Source: Gp13-AA77 sp035946575
GTDB lineage: Bacteria > Acidobacteriota > Terriglobia > UBA7540
Length of the DNA stretch: 64,000 nucleotides
Direction: 5' to 3'
Assembly: GCA_035946575.1 (NCBI GenBank)
Contig: DASYZG010000080.1
Coordinates: forward strand, 74,734-138,733
A model generated the notes under the pieces. It saw only the letters and a program-made list of their open reading frames with translations. It made no database searches and was not told where the DNA came from. How positions within the stretch are numbered: the stretch's first letter is position 1; the number at the start of each line of letters is the position of its first letter. The translations under genes and the position numbers were made by a program. Positions 49,914 through 58,305 of this stretch are shown here, piece by piece.

Positions 49914-51268
49914 TGACTCGCAAGAGGTTGGCGACGGCGGCGGCAGTCAGCGTCGTGGCGTTGGCTGCCGCCGCTCTGCATTCGAGCGCCCGCGGCCGCG
50001 CTCGACCTGCTCCTGGCGGCGCTGAGGACAGCGCCTCTGCACCTACCTTCTACCGCGACGTTCTGCCGATTCTTCAGGACCATTGCCAGCGCTGCCATCG
50101 CACGAGCGGAATCGCACCCATGCCGCTTGAGACCTACAGAGAGGTCCATCGCTGGGCCAGGGCTATCGCCGATCAGGCCCGGACGCGCCGCATGCCGCCC
50201 TGGTTCGCCGATCCGCGCTTCGGGCACTTCGCGAACGATCCCTCCCTGACCCCTCAGCAGATCGAAACGCTGGCATGGTGGGCGGGCGCCGGCGCGCCGG
50301 CGGGCGATCCGCATGATTCGCCTCCGCCGCGCCGCTGGTCGGGAGGCTGGAACATTCCCCAGCCCGATCGCGTGATCGCGATGCCGAAGCCGTTGAAGAT
50401 CCCCGCGCACGGTGACGTCGAGTACACCTACGAGATCGTGCCCACGGAATTTACGCGTGATACCTGGGTGCGGATGTCGCAGGTACTGCCGTCGAGCCCG
50501 GAGCACGTCCATCACGCGGTCGTCTACATTCGTCCGCCCGATTCGAAGTGGCTGCGGCACGCTCCCGTCGGTGTGCCTTTCACCGCCTCGAGCTTGCGGG
50601 ATCCCGGGGACCGCGCGGACGCCGAATGGACCGACAGCGACATCCTTCTTGTCTACGCGCCCGGCAGTTCGCCGGATCAGTGGCCGGGCAGCATGGGCAA
50701 GCTGGTGCCTGCGGGCTCCGATCTCGTCTTCCAGATGCACTACACCACCAACGGTCACGCGGCGAGCGATCGCAGCTCGATCGGGCTGGTGTTTAACGAT
50801 CATGTGCCCGCCCAACGCGTCCTTACGCTCCAGTTAACCAACGATCGCTTCGTGATTCCTCCCGGCGTTGACAACTTCCGCGTGGAGGTCCACGGCACGT
50901 TGCCCAACGATTGCACGCTGCTCAGCTTCCTGCCGCACATGCATCTGCGCGGGAAGCGATTCGAGTACAACATCGTGCATGCGGGCGGACGGATCGAGAC
51001 GCTGCTGCGTGTGAACTACGATTTCTACTGGCAGTTGAGCTATCGCCTCGCCGAGCCGCGCAAGCTTCAGGCGGGCACCGAACTTGAGGCCGTGGCGTGG
51101 TACGACAACTCAACCGCGAATCCGCACAATCCCGATCCGACGGCTGCCGTGCACTGGGGCGATCAGACGTACGACGAGATGATGGTGGGATTTTTTGAGG
51201 TTGCCGTGCCCGCCGGAATGGGTAAGCAGCAATTCTTCGTGCGGCGCTCATCGCGATTGCGCCATTGA
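49913..51268 (+). CDS. Exported protein with haem-c motif and PHM-like copper-monooxygenase domains
   Basis: The 451-residue protein has an N-terminal signal (ATAAAVSVVALAAAALHSSA). A haem-binding motif is C58-x2-C61-H62 (DHCQRCH), in a cytochrome-like segment of about 100 residues (LTPQQIETLAWWAGAGAPAG). The rest resembles the copper type II ascorbate-dependent monooxygenase (PHM) fold: SSPEHVHHAVVYIRPP near residues 195-210, VFQMHYTTNGH, and SFLPHMHLRGKRFEYNI. The histidine/methionine pattern fits two copper sites, though I cannot confirm every ligand. It would act in the periplasm. Translation is coupled to the radical SAM gene (TGATG overlap). I do not know the substrate. Confidence 0.8.
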   Translation: MTRKRLATAAAVSVVALAAAALHSSARGRARPAPGGAEDSASAPTFYRDVLPILQDHCQRCHRTSGIAPMPLETYREVHRWARAIADQARTRRMPPWFADPRFGHFANDPSLTPQQIETLAWWAGAGAPAGDPHDSPPPRRWSGGWNIPQPDRVIAMPKPLKIPAHGDVEYTYEIVPTEFTRDTWVRMSQVLPSSPEHVHHAVVYIRPPDSKWLRHAPVGVPFTASSLRDPGDRADAEWTDSDILLVYAPGSSPDQWPGSMGKLVPAGSDLVFQMHYTTNGHAASDRSSIGLVFNDHVPAQRVLTLQLTNDRFVIPPGVDNFRVEVHGTLPNDCTLLSFLPHMHLRGKRFEYNIVHAGGRIETLLRVNYDFYWQLSYRLAEPRKLQAGTELEAVAWYDNSTANPHNPDPTAAVHWGDQTYDEMMVGFFEVAVPAGMGKQQFFVRRSSRLRH

Positions 51269-51284
51269 CGTCCCCGGCATGTAG

Positions 51285-51305
51285 GGCATGCCCCGTCGGC
51301 ATGCC
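51285..51305. terminator. Hairpin between two convergent genes
   Basis: GGCATGCC (51285-51292) and GGCATGCC (51298-51305) are self-complementary copies around CCGTC, giving a perfect 8-bp stem. The + strand gene ends at 51268 and the minus strand gene at 51323. The position is right for a bidirectional terminator, but neither side has a long U-tract. Confidence 0.45.
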
Positions 51306-51322
51306 AAAGGCGATCCCGAAAA

Positions 51323-52555
51323 TCAGTTCTGTGTCTGCTGCCACGTCTGTCCGCCGTCTGATGTGGTCCAGGTCACGCCGGTTGAAGTACTGACCACGCC
51401 GTGCGTCGCGTCCGCGAACTGGAGGGAGACGATGTCACCCACAGAGGTGCCGACCGCGGTGGCGGTCGCGGCCAGTGGAATCGACGACCAGTGCTCGCCG
51501 CCGTCGCTCGAATGGTAGAATGCGCCCGCAGTGCCGCCCGCCCACACGTTACGCCCCAGCGCGAAGACCGCGCGAAAGGTCACGCCGTCGGCAACCTGCA
51601 CGCACTGCCAGGTGCGTCCACCATCGACCGAACGCTCCACGGCGCCCTGATCTACCGGGGCGCCGGCCGTGTCAACCTTGGTCTCCCAGCGAACTGCGGG
51701 TGCAAGGGCGGACACACTCGGGGGCGAAGCTCCCGATTTGGCGGCAAAGTCTCCGACGGACATGACACCGGGAGCCCGCGCGACCCCTCGGGCCGGAGCT
51801 GCGCCTGCCTGAATGCCCACACGTTCCGCGGCCGATTGCGGGGCGGCCGCCGCAGGTTTCGGCGCCGGAACGCTGGCGGGTCGCGGCGGAGGCGGCGCCG
51901 CGATCTCAAATTCACGGGCTTCGGCCTGCTCGACTTTCGGAGCGGTGAGATTCCCGCTGATAAGCTCAGGCGAATCCGCGTTGGGCGCGACCTGGTGCAC
52001 GCCCTGCTTCTCCTGAATGCGACGCGCGGCGGCCGCTGTTTGATTCGAGGCGGCGGCGGCCTCCACCTTGTGCTTCGCTTCACCTGGCGAAGGCGGAGTC
52101 TGCAGGCGAAGAGCAGCATTGCCGGCGCTCGGTGCCGGACTTGGTGGCGGTGCGGATTTGCTCACCATCGCAACCGGCGAGTTCGCAGACCGATAACTCA
52201 GGCGAGAACCAGGGCGGCGGGCCGAGACAACAACGAACACGGCTATCACCGCGACAGCCAACGCGGCGGTCACGGGCTGCCAGCGAAGCCAGCGCTGCCA
52301 TGAGAACCCCTGCGGTGATGGCCGAGCCTCAGCGTTCGCTCTCGCACCGCGCGCGTCCGGCTGAGTGACGGCGACTACGAGCCGGACCTCAGCGCGGCAT
52401 TGCTCGCAAGTCGCCAGGTGCGCGATCACGCGCTGGCGCTCATCCGGTAACAGCGATTGCCCGACAAAACCCGAGATCAGATTGGCGTCGAGGTGCGGTG
52501 TGGGGACCGGTCCTGCCGCCAGCCTGTCGCGCGCGATTCTTGGCAATTCCCGCAT
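51323..52555 (-). CDS. Anti-sigma-type protein with zinc finger and Ycf48-like sensor region
   Basis: The 410-residue protein has an N-terminal zinc-finger (HLATCEQC near residues 46-53) followed by Pro-rich linkers, and one membrane segment near 95-115 (PVTAALAVAVIAVFVVVSA). A very long Pro/Ala-rich stalk (about 120-270) leads to a C-terminal beta region with repeated aspartate-box-like motifs: VERSVDGGRTWQCVQVADGV, FYHSSDGGEHWSSIPLA, WTTSDGGQTWQQTQN. The pattern xSxDGGxTW is the BNR/Ycf48 blade signature, so the sensor is probably a partial propeller. It starts 4 bases after the sigma stop. It should tether the sigma factor, with a periplasmic lectin-like or protein-binding domain. Confidence 0.82.
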   Translation of the reverse strand: MRELPRIARDRLAAGPVPTPHLDANLISGFVGQSLLPDERQRVIAHLATCEQCRAEVRLVVAVTQPDARGARANAEARPSPQGFSWQRWLRWQPVTAALAVAVIAVFVVVSARRPGSRLSYRSANSPVAMVSKSAPPPSPAPSAGNAALRLQTPPSPGEAKHKVEAAAASNQTAAAARRIQEKQGVHQVAPNADSPELISGNLTAPKVEQAEAREFEIAAPPPPRPASVPAPKPAAAAPQSAAERVGIQAGAAPARGVARAPGVMSVGDFAAKSGASPPSVSALAPAVRWETKVDTAGAPVDQGAVERSVDGGRTWQCVQVADGVTFRAVFALGRNVWAGGTAGAFYHSSDGGEHWSSIPLAATATAVGTSVGDIVSLQFADATHGVVSTSTGVTWTTSDGGQTWQQTQN

Positions 52556-52559
52556 GGTG

Positions 52560-53498
52560 CTATTCCTTGCTCTCTGTACTCAAGACGGTCCGCGGTTCAT
52601 CTCTTGCGCCGCGCAATTGGCGGCGGACATCCACCGCCAGATCGCGCACGTCGACTTTGAGCGCCTCGCGCACCTGGTCGCGACTGAAGCCGCGCTGCCG
52701 CAGCCGCTTGACGACGTCTTTGGTGAGCGCCCGCACGATGCGATCGAGACGCCGGCTGACGGTGGACTCGTGAACGCCGAGGAGCGCGGCAATGGCACCC
52801 AGGGTCTGGCCGTCGAGGTAGTAGCTCGCCAGCAGCAGACGCTCCTCAGCGGAGACTGCGGCCAGCGCCTCGTCGGTCGCCGCTTCGACCCGCGGGTCGG
52901 GCGACGCTGAAGACTCCGCTTCCGCCGCCCGGAAATCGCGCCCGGCCTCGACCTGCTCGTCCAGGCTCACCAGCCGGTGTTCACGGCGATGACGGTCAGT
53001 GAATTCATGCGCCAGCACGCTGCGCAGCCAGCCTTCGAGCGATCCGCGTCCGTCGTAGTGAGCGAGCTTCGAGATCCGCTGCCCGTCACGAGACTCCAGC
53101 CCGTAAAGCTCGGCGTAGACAGAATCGGCCAGCTCGCGCGCCGCGCTCTCCTCTCGTACTATGGCCAGCGCCGTACGCGCGAGACCTTGGCGGTAGCGGA
53201 TGAGGAAGGCATTCCACGCGGCCTCATGGCCGGCCGCGCAGGCGCGCGCCAAGGCGAGATCCTGCAGGCGCAGAGATCGGCAGAAATCCGCCACGGCCGC
53301 TGCTCCTAAAGATGACCAGCCGGCGCCTGGCAGATACCTGGCAGCGATCTGCTCCAGGATCGAAGCGAACTCGGCCGCATCGACGCCGAAGTCCGCCGCG
53401 CCCGAGCGGCGCCAGAGTTCGTCCCGCAGTGCGTCGGGCAGGCGCGCTTCGGAGGATAACGCAGCCTCAGTCGTCGTACTGGTTTCAGTGCTGTTCAT
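52560..53498 (-). CDS. Long sigma-70-family sigma factor (ECF-like) with N-terminal extension
   Basis: From the ATG at 53498 the protein has 312 residues. The first 90 residues are a helical extension (DALRDELWRRSGAADFGVDA, FASILEQIAARYLPGAGWSS) not found in minimal ECF factors. Region 2 follows (ACAAGHEAAWNAFLIRYRQG, YGLESRDGQRISKLAHYDGR, WLRSVLAHEFTDRHRREHR) and region 4 (VSAEERLLLASYYLDGQTLG, AIAALLGVHESTVSRRLDRI). A C-terminal tail (FSRDQVREALKVDVRDLAVD) adds about 45 residues. It is followed by the Ycf48-like anti-sigma gene after 4 bases. The upstream region is shared with the divergent ARPP-1-like gene. The upstream ATG at 53618 gives an unlikely Pro/Gly-rich extension. Confidence 0.85.
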   Translation of the reverse strand: MNSTETSTTTEAALSSEARLPDALRDELWRRSGAADFGVDAAEFASILEQIAARYLPGAGWSSLGAAAVADFCRSLRLQDLALARACAAGHEAAWNAFLIRYRQGLARTALAIVREESAARELADSVYAELYGLESRDGQRISKLAHYDGRGSLEGWLRSVLAHEFTDRHRREHRLVSLDEQVEAGRDFRAAEAESSASPDPRVEAATDEALAAVSAEERLLLASYYLDGQTLGAIAALLGVHESTVSRRLDRIVRALTKDVVKRLRQRGFSRDQVREALKVDVRDLAVDVRRQLRGARDEPRTVLSTESKE

Positions 53499-53632
53499 CG
53501 GCGGACGCCCGCCTCGGACGCCGGAATGGAGAACGACGGCCGCAAGGTAGGATGCAAGAAAGCGGCCTAGCGGCGTCCCTTCAGGTGGACGGGGGCCGCG
53601 AGCCTCCGCCGAATCCAAAAGGAGGCGCCGTC

Positions 53633-54757
53633 ATGTTGCGCATCGCCAGGCTCATTCCGCCCGCTTTCGCTGTTTTGCTTGCCGTCTTTGGCTTTCAAGC
53701 CGCGGTTCCTCTGCCTGCAGGGCAGACTCCTTCGAGGTACAAAGCGCTTGAACCCATCACCGAAGGCAACCTGACCGTCTTCCCGGTCGTGGCCGCTGAG
53801 ACCTATGATACCAGCGGATTCCTGACGTTGGATGAGGGCATGCGCCGCAGCGAGGTGGTGATCACCGAAGCTGGCCGCAGCGGGCTGATCCGGCCACGTC
53901 CCCACCAGCCGCACCCCGAACTGCTGGTCGAACACCCGAACGACGGCGCCGAGGTGAATCGCCTTGTGCTCGTGAACGAGTCCAATCATCCGCTGATTTT
54001 GCTCGCGGGCGAGATCGTGACTGGATGCAAGCAGGACCGCGTCGTGGCCAGGGACCGCATCGTGGCGCCGCACAGCGAGCCGGTCGACCTCAGCGTCTTC
54101 TGCGTGGAGCCGGGACGCTGGACGCCGCACGGCAGGTTCATCTCCAAGGGCACCCCACTTGCGCAGCCGAGCGTGCGGCGCGAGGTGATGGTCGATCGCA
54201 ACCAGGAGTCCGTCTGGGCAAGCGTCGGCCGCGCGCTGAGCGGGGCGATCGCCGCCGCCCCTGCGCCCGCCGCGCCAGAACTGCGGGCGAGTTCGTCTTA
54301 CGCCCATGGCATGCAGAACGAAGCCGTGCAGGCGAAGCTGCGCCATTTCACGACGCCGATCGAGCGCGATTACGGCAAGCTCGAGTCCCAGTTGCGCACC
54401 GAGAAGGCTGTCGGCGTAGTGGCTGCGGTCAACGGCCAGATCATCTGGGCCGACATTTTCGCGAGTCCCGAGCTGTTCAATCAGTACTGGCCGAAGCTGG
54501 TGCAGTCGTACGCCGCGGAAGCGCTGACCAGCGCGCCCTGTGAGCGCCGTGTTGGTCGCAAGGACGCCCAGGGCTTCCTCGACGAGTGGAGCGGTCGCCG
54601 CACCAGCGCCGAGAGCGAGACGGGCGTCTACCGCCTCGCCGAAGCTTCCGGCTTCGGATTCACCGCTTTTACGCTGACTTCGCTTCTGCCCCACACCGGA
54701 TTTGACGTGCATGACGCCAAAGTAGCGGATTGGATTTTCGAGGACATCCAGCGGTAG
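53633..54757 (+). CDS. ARPP-1-like exported protein
   Basis: The 374-residue protein has a signal peptide (LIPPAFAVLLAVFGFQAAVP, cleavage near 28). The body matches the ARPP-1 type domain (DUF6569): EGNLTVFPVVAAETYDTSGF near the start, then LVNESNHPLILLAGEIVTGC with KQDRVVARDRIVAPHSEPVD, a region FCVEPGRWTPHGRFISKGTP, and a C-terminal helix-rich part (SPELFNQYWPKLVQSYAAEA). The function of the domain is unknown. The ATG at 53633 has a clear AAAGGAGG site. It is divergent from the sigma-factor gene (134 bases between starts), so it may be under that sigma factor's control. Confidence 0.78.
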   Translation: MLRIARLIPPAFAVLLAVFGFQAAVPLPAGQTPSRYKALEPITEGNLTVFPVVAAETYDTSGFLTLDEGMRRSEVVITEAGRSGLIRPRPHQPHPELLVEHPNDGAEVNRLVLVNESNHPLILLAGEIVTGCKQDRVVARDRIVAPHSEPVDLSVFCVEPGRWTPHGRFISKGTPLAQPSVRREVMVDRNQESVWASVGRALSGAIAAAPAPAAPELRASSSYAHGMQNEAVQAKLRHFTTPIERDYGKLESQLRTEKAVGVVAAVNGQIIWADIFASPELFNQYWPKLVQSYAAEALTSAPCERRVGRKDAQGFLDEWSGRRTSAESETGVYRLAEASGFGFTAFTLTSLLPHTGFDVHDAKVADWIFEDIQR

Positions 54758-55265
54758 GGGGCGCATCGTGATGAGCCTTTGACGTGTCCGCTTCAGTGGT
54801 ACTCGGTTAAGTAGCTGATGGCTTCGTCTTTTCGTGGCGCTAAGCTTCGGCTAGGACGCCACGAGAATTGCAGGCTCTCGATCACAGATTGTCGGCTTTT
54901 CTCGAAGACTTGCTGGCCCCTTAGGGCCCTAGAGAGCGGTGTCACTGGGCCCGCATTTATGGCCAGGGATTGCTGCTTGATGGGTGAGCGCAGGTCGATT
55001 GAATCCCTGGCCAGGCCGCATTCCCGGCGCCGCTCCCTGACCCTTAAGTTTGGATCCTGCACGTGACCCGTGACCTCCGCGAGCGACATGATTCCCTGGC
55101 CCGGGCGGGCGTGGCCGGCTGGTTCAAGGCGCATCCCGACGCCGACGGAGCATCCACCTAAGGCTCACCAGCGGTTGGCACGATCGATCGAAGCAATCAC
55201 ATCATCCTGGTGCACTGGAAGGATCTGGCAGAAGACGACGGAGTAACGGGGCTGGGAGCGCCCAG
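54758..55265. other. 508-base spacer with a hairpin
   Basis: No gene is supported. A hairpin lies at 54832-54864. Two short open segments in the same frame (ending at 55159 with AHPDADGAST, and at 55267 with VHWKDLAEDDGVTGLGAPS) could be gene debris but have no start and no known relative. The rest has no structure I can see. Confidence 0.5.
54832..54864. repeat. TCGTGGCG hairpin with TTCG tetraloop
   Basis: TCGTGGCG (54832-54839) pairs with CGCCACGA (54857-54864). Inside, AGC and GCT close a TTCG tetraloop. No U-tract follows on either strand, so a terminator is unlikely. It lies 75 bases after the ARPP-1-like gene. Confidence 0.6.
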
Positions 55266-56162
55266 TTAGGAGGCAAATTCCCGCGCGATGCGCGCCGTCG
55301 TTGCATGGATGCGGACGGTATCCGCCACGTGCCTCGCATATCCGCCAGCGAGCGTGACCGCGACCGGCGCTTTGTGCCTGCGCGCGTGCTCGAATACCAA
55401 GCGGTCGCGATGCTCCAGGCCGTGCAGGCTGAGCTTCAGCCCGCCCAACTGGTCTTCCCGGTAAGGATCAGCGCCCGCCAAGTAGAAGACGAGGTCCGGC
55501 CGGAATCTGGCAAACGACTTCTGCAATCCATCTTCGAGCGCGGCCAGATACTCGTCGTCGCCCGCGCCATCTTCCAGGTTGATATCGAGCGAACCCGGCG
55601 GCTTCGGGTGAGGGTAATTGTGCTCTTGGTGGATGGAGAACGTGAAGACATCCGGGTCGGGGCCGAAGATTCCCGCCGTGCCGTTGCCCTGGTGGACATC
55701 GCAGTCCACGGTCATCGCGGTGCGAATCGCTCCGTCTTTCTGGAGGCGCCGGATGGCGATGGCGACGTCGTGCAGGACGCAAAAGCCTTCGCCGTGGTCG
55801 GCAAATGCGTGATGAAATCCGCCGCCGAGATTCACACTTGCTCCCGCTTTAAGCGCCAGGCGTCCGGCCAGAATCGATCCGCCCGCGCAGAGCCACACGG
55901 CCCTGACAAGTTCGGGCGAGTACGGGACTTCGAGGCGCAGGATTTCGGTGTAGGAGAGCGTTCCGTGCTTCAGCTTGTAGACGTAGTCCCGATCATGGAC
56001 GAGCGCCACATCGTCATCGGCGGCGGGCTGCGGCTCCACAAAGTCCTCCGGGCGCGCCCAGCCCTCCTTCAGCAGCTTTTCCTTGGTCAACCGGTATTTC
56101 ACGGACGGAAACACGTGATCCCCGAGGTGAAGGTCGTAGGCGTCGGAGTAGACGATGTTCAT
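55266..56162 (-). CDS. Histone-deacetylase-family hydrolase
   Basis: The 298-residue cytoplasmic zinc hydrolase of the arginase/deacetylase fold deacetylates amines such as acetyl-polyamines, acetoin-related compounds or acetyl-lysine. Motifs are GGFHHAFADHGEGFCVLHD with the catalytic His pair near residue 119, the zinc/charge-relay loop VDCDVHQGNGTAGI, and the second zinc aspartate in YLAGADPYREDQLGG. The tyrosine-type site near the C-terminus lies in TLAGGYARHV. The length matches bacterial HDAC/AcuC-like proteins of about 300-340. The start is 56162 with a weak ribosome binding site. The neighbour is an isomerase gene 110 bases upstream on the same strand. Confidence 0.92.
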   Translation of the reverse strand: MNIVYSDAYDLHLGDHVFPSVKYRLTKEKLLKEGWARPEDFVEPQPAADDDVALVHDRDYVYKLKHGTLSYTEILRLEVPYSPELVRAVWLCAGGSILAGRLALKAGASVNLGGGFHHAFADHGEGFCVLHDVAIAIRRLQKDGAIRTAMTVDCDVHQGNGTAGIFGPDPDVFTFSIHQEHNYPHPKPPGSLDINLEDGAGDDEYLAALEDGLQKSFARFRPDLVFYLAGADPYREDQLGGLKLSLHGLEHRDRLVFEHARRHKAPVAVTLAGGYARHVADTVRIHATTARIAREFAS

Positions 56163-56272
56163 GCGAAATCCGGTTCGACAACTGCTTCAGCCCATCGCGT
56201 TCAGCCGCGATCGTGGCGAACGCAGCGAGGATGCGGAATAGAGCCGCGACTCTGAAGCGCCGCGACAGCGAT

Positions 56273-57145
56273 CTAAGCAAGCTCCTGGTGGAAGAACTCC
56301 AGGCTGGGCCGCGCGTCCTGCCCGAAACTGCCGTTGCCTTCGATGGAGATTCCGCCGCGAAAGCGCATTCTCTTCACGATCTCAAAGAAGCGCGCGTATT
56401 CGGGATCCTCCGACGGGCTCCTCGGCCAGCGCCTCCCCAGCGGATTCGCAAAGTGAAAATGCACGATCTCGTGACGCGCCTTCCAGATGATCTCGGGGTC
56501 TTCGTTCTCAACTCGCATGTGGTAGTAGTCGATAATCATGCGCACATTGGGATGATAGACCTCGCGCACGAGCTCCAGAGCCTCGGCGCCTGTATTGATG
56601 ATATTGGATTCCTGGTGCCGCAGCGGCTCGATGGCGATCACCAGCCCCTGCGGCCGGGCCGCGTCGCCGGCCTGGTTCAGAAAGGCCTTGATCTGCCCCC
56701 AGGCGCGCTGGCGCGAGAATCCCTCGGGGACATTTCGGGAACTGGCGCTGCCCCACACCACGATCTGGCCGCCCACCTCCCGGCAACGCGGCAGGCACAG
56801 ACCGAGGTAATTCTGCACCTCGTCCGTCTCGACGTTTTCCCCGACCACGCGCAGGTTGCGGATGAAACTGTTGAAACTCGTGCAACGCAGACGCGAGGCC
56901 AGAACACGCGCTTTGAACGCCCCAAAATCGGAAGAGCTCATGGCCGCAAGGGAGGCAGCCGCCGGTTCGAGATAATCGAAGCCGTAACTCTGCGCCTGTT
57001 CCAAATCGCGAGGAGGCGCGCACACGCCGATCTGCACCTGCGGCCCCGGTGCGCGGGCGTCCAGCCCGCGCCGCACCCAGCTCAACGACGCCGCGGTCGA
57101 TGTGCCAGCGCCGAGGATCTCCAGGCATTTCCGGCGCGAAATCAT
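56273..57145 (-). CDS. Exported TIM-barrel sugar isomerase/epimerase-like protein
   Basis: The 290-residue protein has a twin-arginine-like start (SRRKCLEILGAGTSTAASLS) and would be exported folded. The AP-endonuclease-2/xylose-isomerase-like TIM barrel follows: QIGVCAPPRDLEQAQSYGFD, VVWGSASSRNVPEGF, GLVIAIEPLRHQESNIINTG, VRMIIDYYHMRVENEDPEII. Metal ligands would be E172 in AIEPL, D and H in IDYYH, and H in IVHFHFANP and E in SIEGNG. Members isomerise or epimerise hexoses or act on related sugars. The start is at 57145. It shares an upstream region with the divergent YncE-like gene. Confidence 0.88.
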   Translation of the reverse strand: MISRRKCLEILGAGTSTAASLSWVRRGLDARAPGPQVQIGVCAPPRDLEQAQSYGFDYLEPAAASLAAMSSSDFGAFKARVLASRLRCTSFNSFIRNLRVVGENVETDEVQNYLGLCLPRCREVGGQIVVWGSASSRNVPEGFSRQRAWGQIKAFLNQAGDAARPQGLVIAIEPLRHQESNIINTGAEALELVREVYHPNVRMIIDYYHMRVENEDPEIIWKARHEIVHFHFANPLGRRWPRSPSEDPEYARFFEIVKRMRFRGGISIEGNGSFGQDARPSLEFFHQELA

Positions 57146-57255
57146 AGAGAATTTGAGGCTGGATGGCGCATTAAATTCCGTTCAGATTCGTCCGCGATCC
57201 TCTCTCGCGTGCTAGTGTACCCGAAGAGACGCGATTTCGTCCTGACGGAGGCGTT

Positions 57256-58287
57256 ATGAAGAAACTGATGTTGGCGCTCTGTGCGGCCGCCCTTGTGGTG
57301 GGCGCGATTGCGGGAGCGGCCGCTGCGCAGCAATCGGCTGCGCCGCTCAAGCTCGTGACCACGTTCAAAATGCCCGCGGCCGTTAAAGGGAATTTCGACC
57401 ACTTCGGCGTGGATCTGCCCGGGAACCGACTTTTCGCCACCGCTGAACGGTACAAGGCTGTGCTGGTATTCGATCTGAAATCGGGCAAATTGATTCACAC
57501 CATCACAGGAATCGGCATTCCACACGCCGTGCTTTATCGCCAGGATCTCGGTCGCCTCTATATCACCGATGGCGGCGCCGGCGCGCTGCGCATCTACGAT
57601 GCGAAGACCTATGAACTCGAGAAAACCGTGAAACTTCTGGTCGACACCGACTCGATTGCCTACGATCCAGCAACCAAGTATCTGTATGTCGTGAACGGCG
57701 GGGGCGACGCCAACCAAACGTTCTCCACGATCAGCGTGATCGACACCACCTCGGGTGACAAGCTCACCGACATCAGAATCGATGGCGACACGCTGGAAGC
57801 CATGGCGGTAGAGAGATCCAGCCATCGGCTCTACGCCAACAATCGGGCCAAGAACCAGATTGCGATCGTGGATCGCGAGAAGCGCACACTGACCGAGAGT
57901 TGGCCGGTCACCAAGGCCAGAGTTAACGTCGCCATGGCATTCGATGAACCATCGCATCGGCTCTTTGTGGGCTGCCGCAGCGGAGCCATTGTCGTATTTG
58001 ACACGAAGTCAGGGAAGGAAATCGCGGCTTTGCCCATCGAGACCGGCGTGGACGACTTGGTCTTCGATGCGGCCAGCAAGCGAATCTACGCCACCTGTGG
58101 CGGCGGTAAAGGTTCGGTTGACGTGTACAAAGAGAACGATCCGGATCATTACAGTCTGGTCGGCAAAGTCGCAACGAGCCCCGGCGCCAAGACCGGACGC
58201 CTGGTGCCTCAACTCGGCAAGTACTTTGTAGCGGTGCCGGCGCAAGGGATAGCACCCGCGGAGGTGCTTGTGTATTCGGTTCAATGA
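57256..58287 (+). CDS. YncE-like beta-propeller protein, periplasmic
   Basis: The 343-residue protein has a signal peptide (LALCAAALVVGAIAGAAAAQ, cleavage about 24). Repeated blades follow: LFATAERYKAVLVFDLKSGK, RLYITDGGAGALRIYDAKTY, KYLYVVNGGGDANQTFSTIS, RLYANNRAKNQIAIVDREKR, RLFVGCRSGAIVVFDTKSGK and RIYATCGGGKGSVDVYKEND. This is the YVTN/YncE seven-blade propeller. The substrate or partner is unknown. GGAGG precedes the ATG by 7 bases. The next gene converges 18 bases away. Confidence 0.88.
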   Translation: MKKLMLALCAAALVVGAIAGAAAAQQSAAPLKLVTTFKMPAAVKGNFDHFGVDLPGNRLFATAERYKAVLVFDLKSGKLIHTITGIGIPHAVLYRQDLGRLYITDGGAGALRIYDAKTYELEKTVKLLVDTDSIAYDPATKYLYVVNGGGDANQTFSTISVIDTTSGDKLTDIRIDGDTLEAMAVERSSHRLYANNRAKNQIAIVDREKRTLTESWPVTKARVNVAMAFDEPSHRLFVGCRSGAIVVFDTKSGKEIAALPIETGVDDLVFDAASKRIYATCGGGKGSVDVYKENDPDHYSLVGKVATSPGAKTGRLVPQLGKYFVAVPAQGIAPAEVLVYSVQ

Positions 58288-58305
58288 AAGTCCGGAGTAC
58301 AAGCC

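Noticed and set aside
53312..53632. Upstream in-frame extension of the ARPP-1-like gene
   Set aside because: It is antisense to the sigma-factor gene and lacks protein character; the ATG at 53633 has a strong ribosome binding site.
55036..55267. Two short in-frame open segments separated by a stop codon
   Set aside because: No start, no recognisable family and short length; could be chance in GC-rich sequence.
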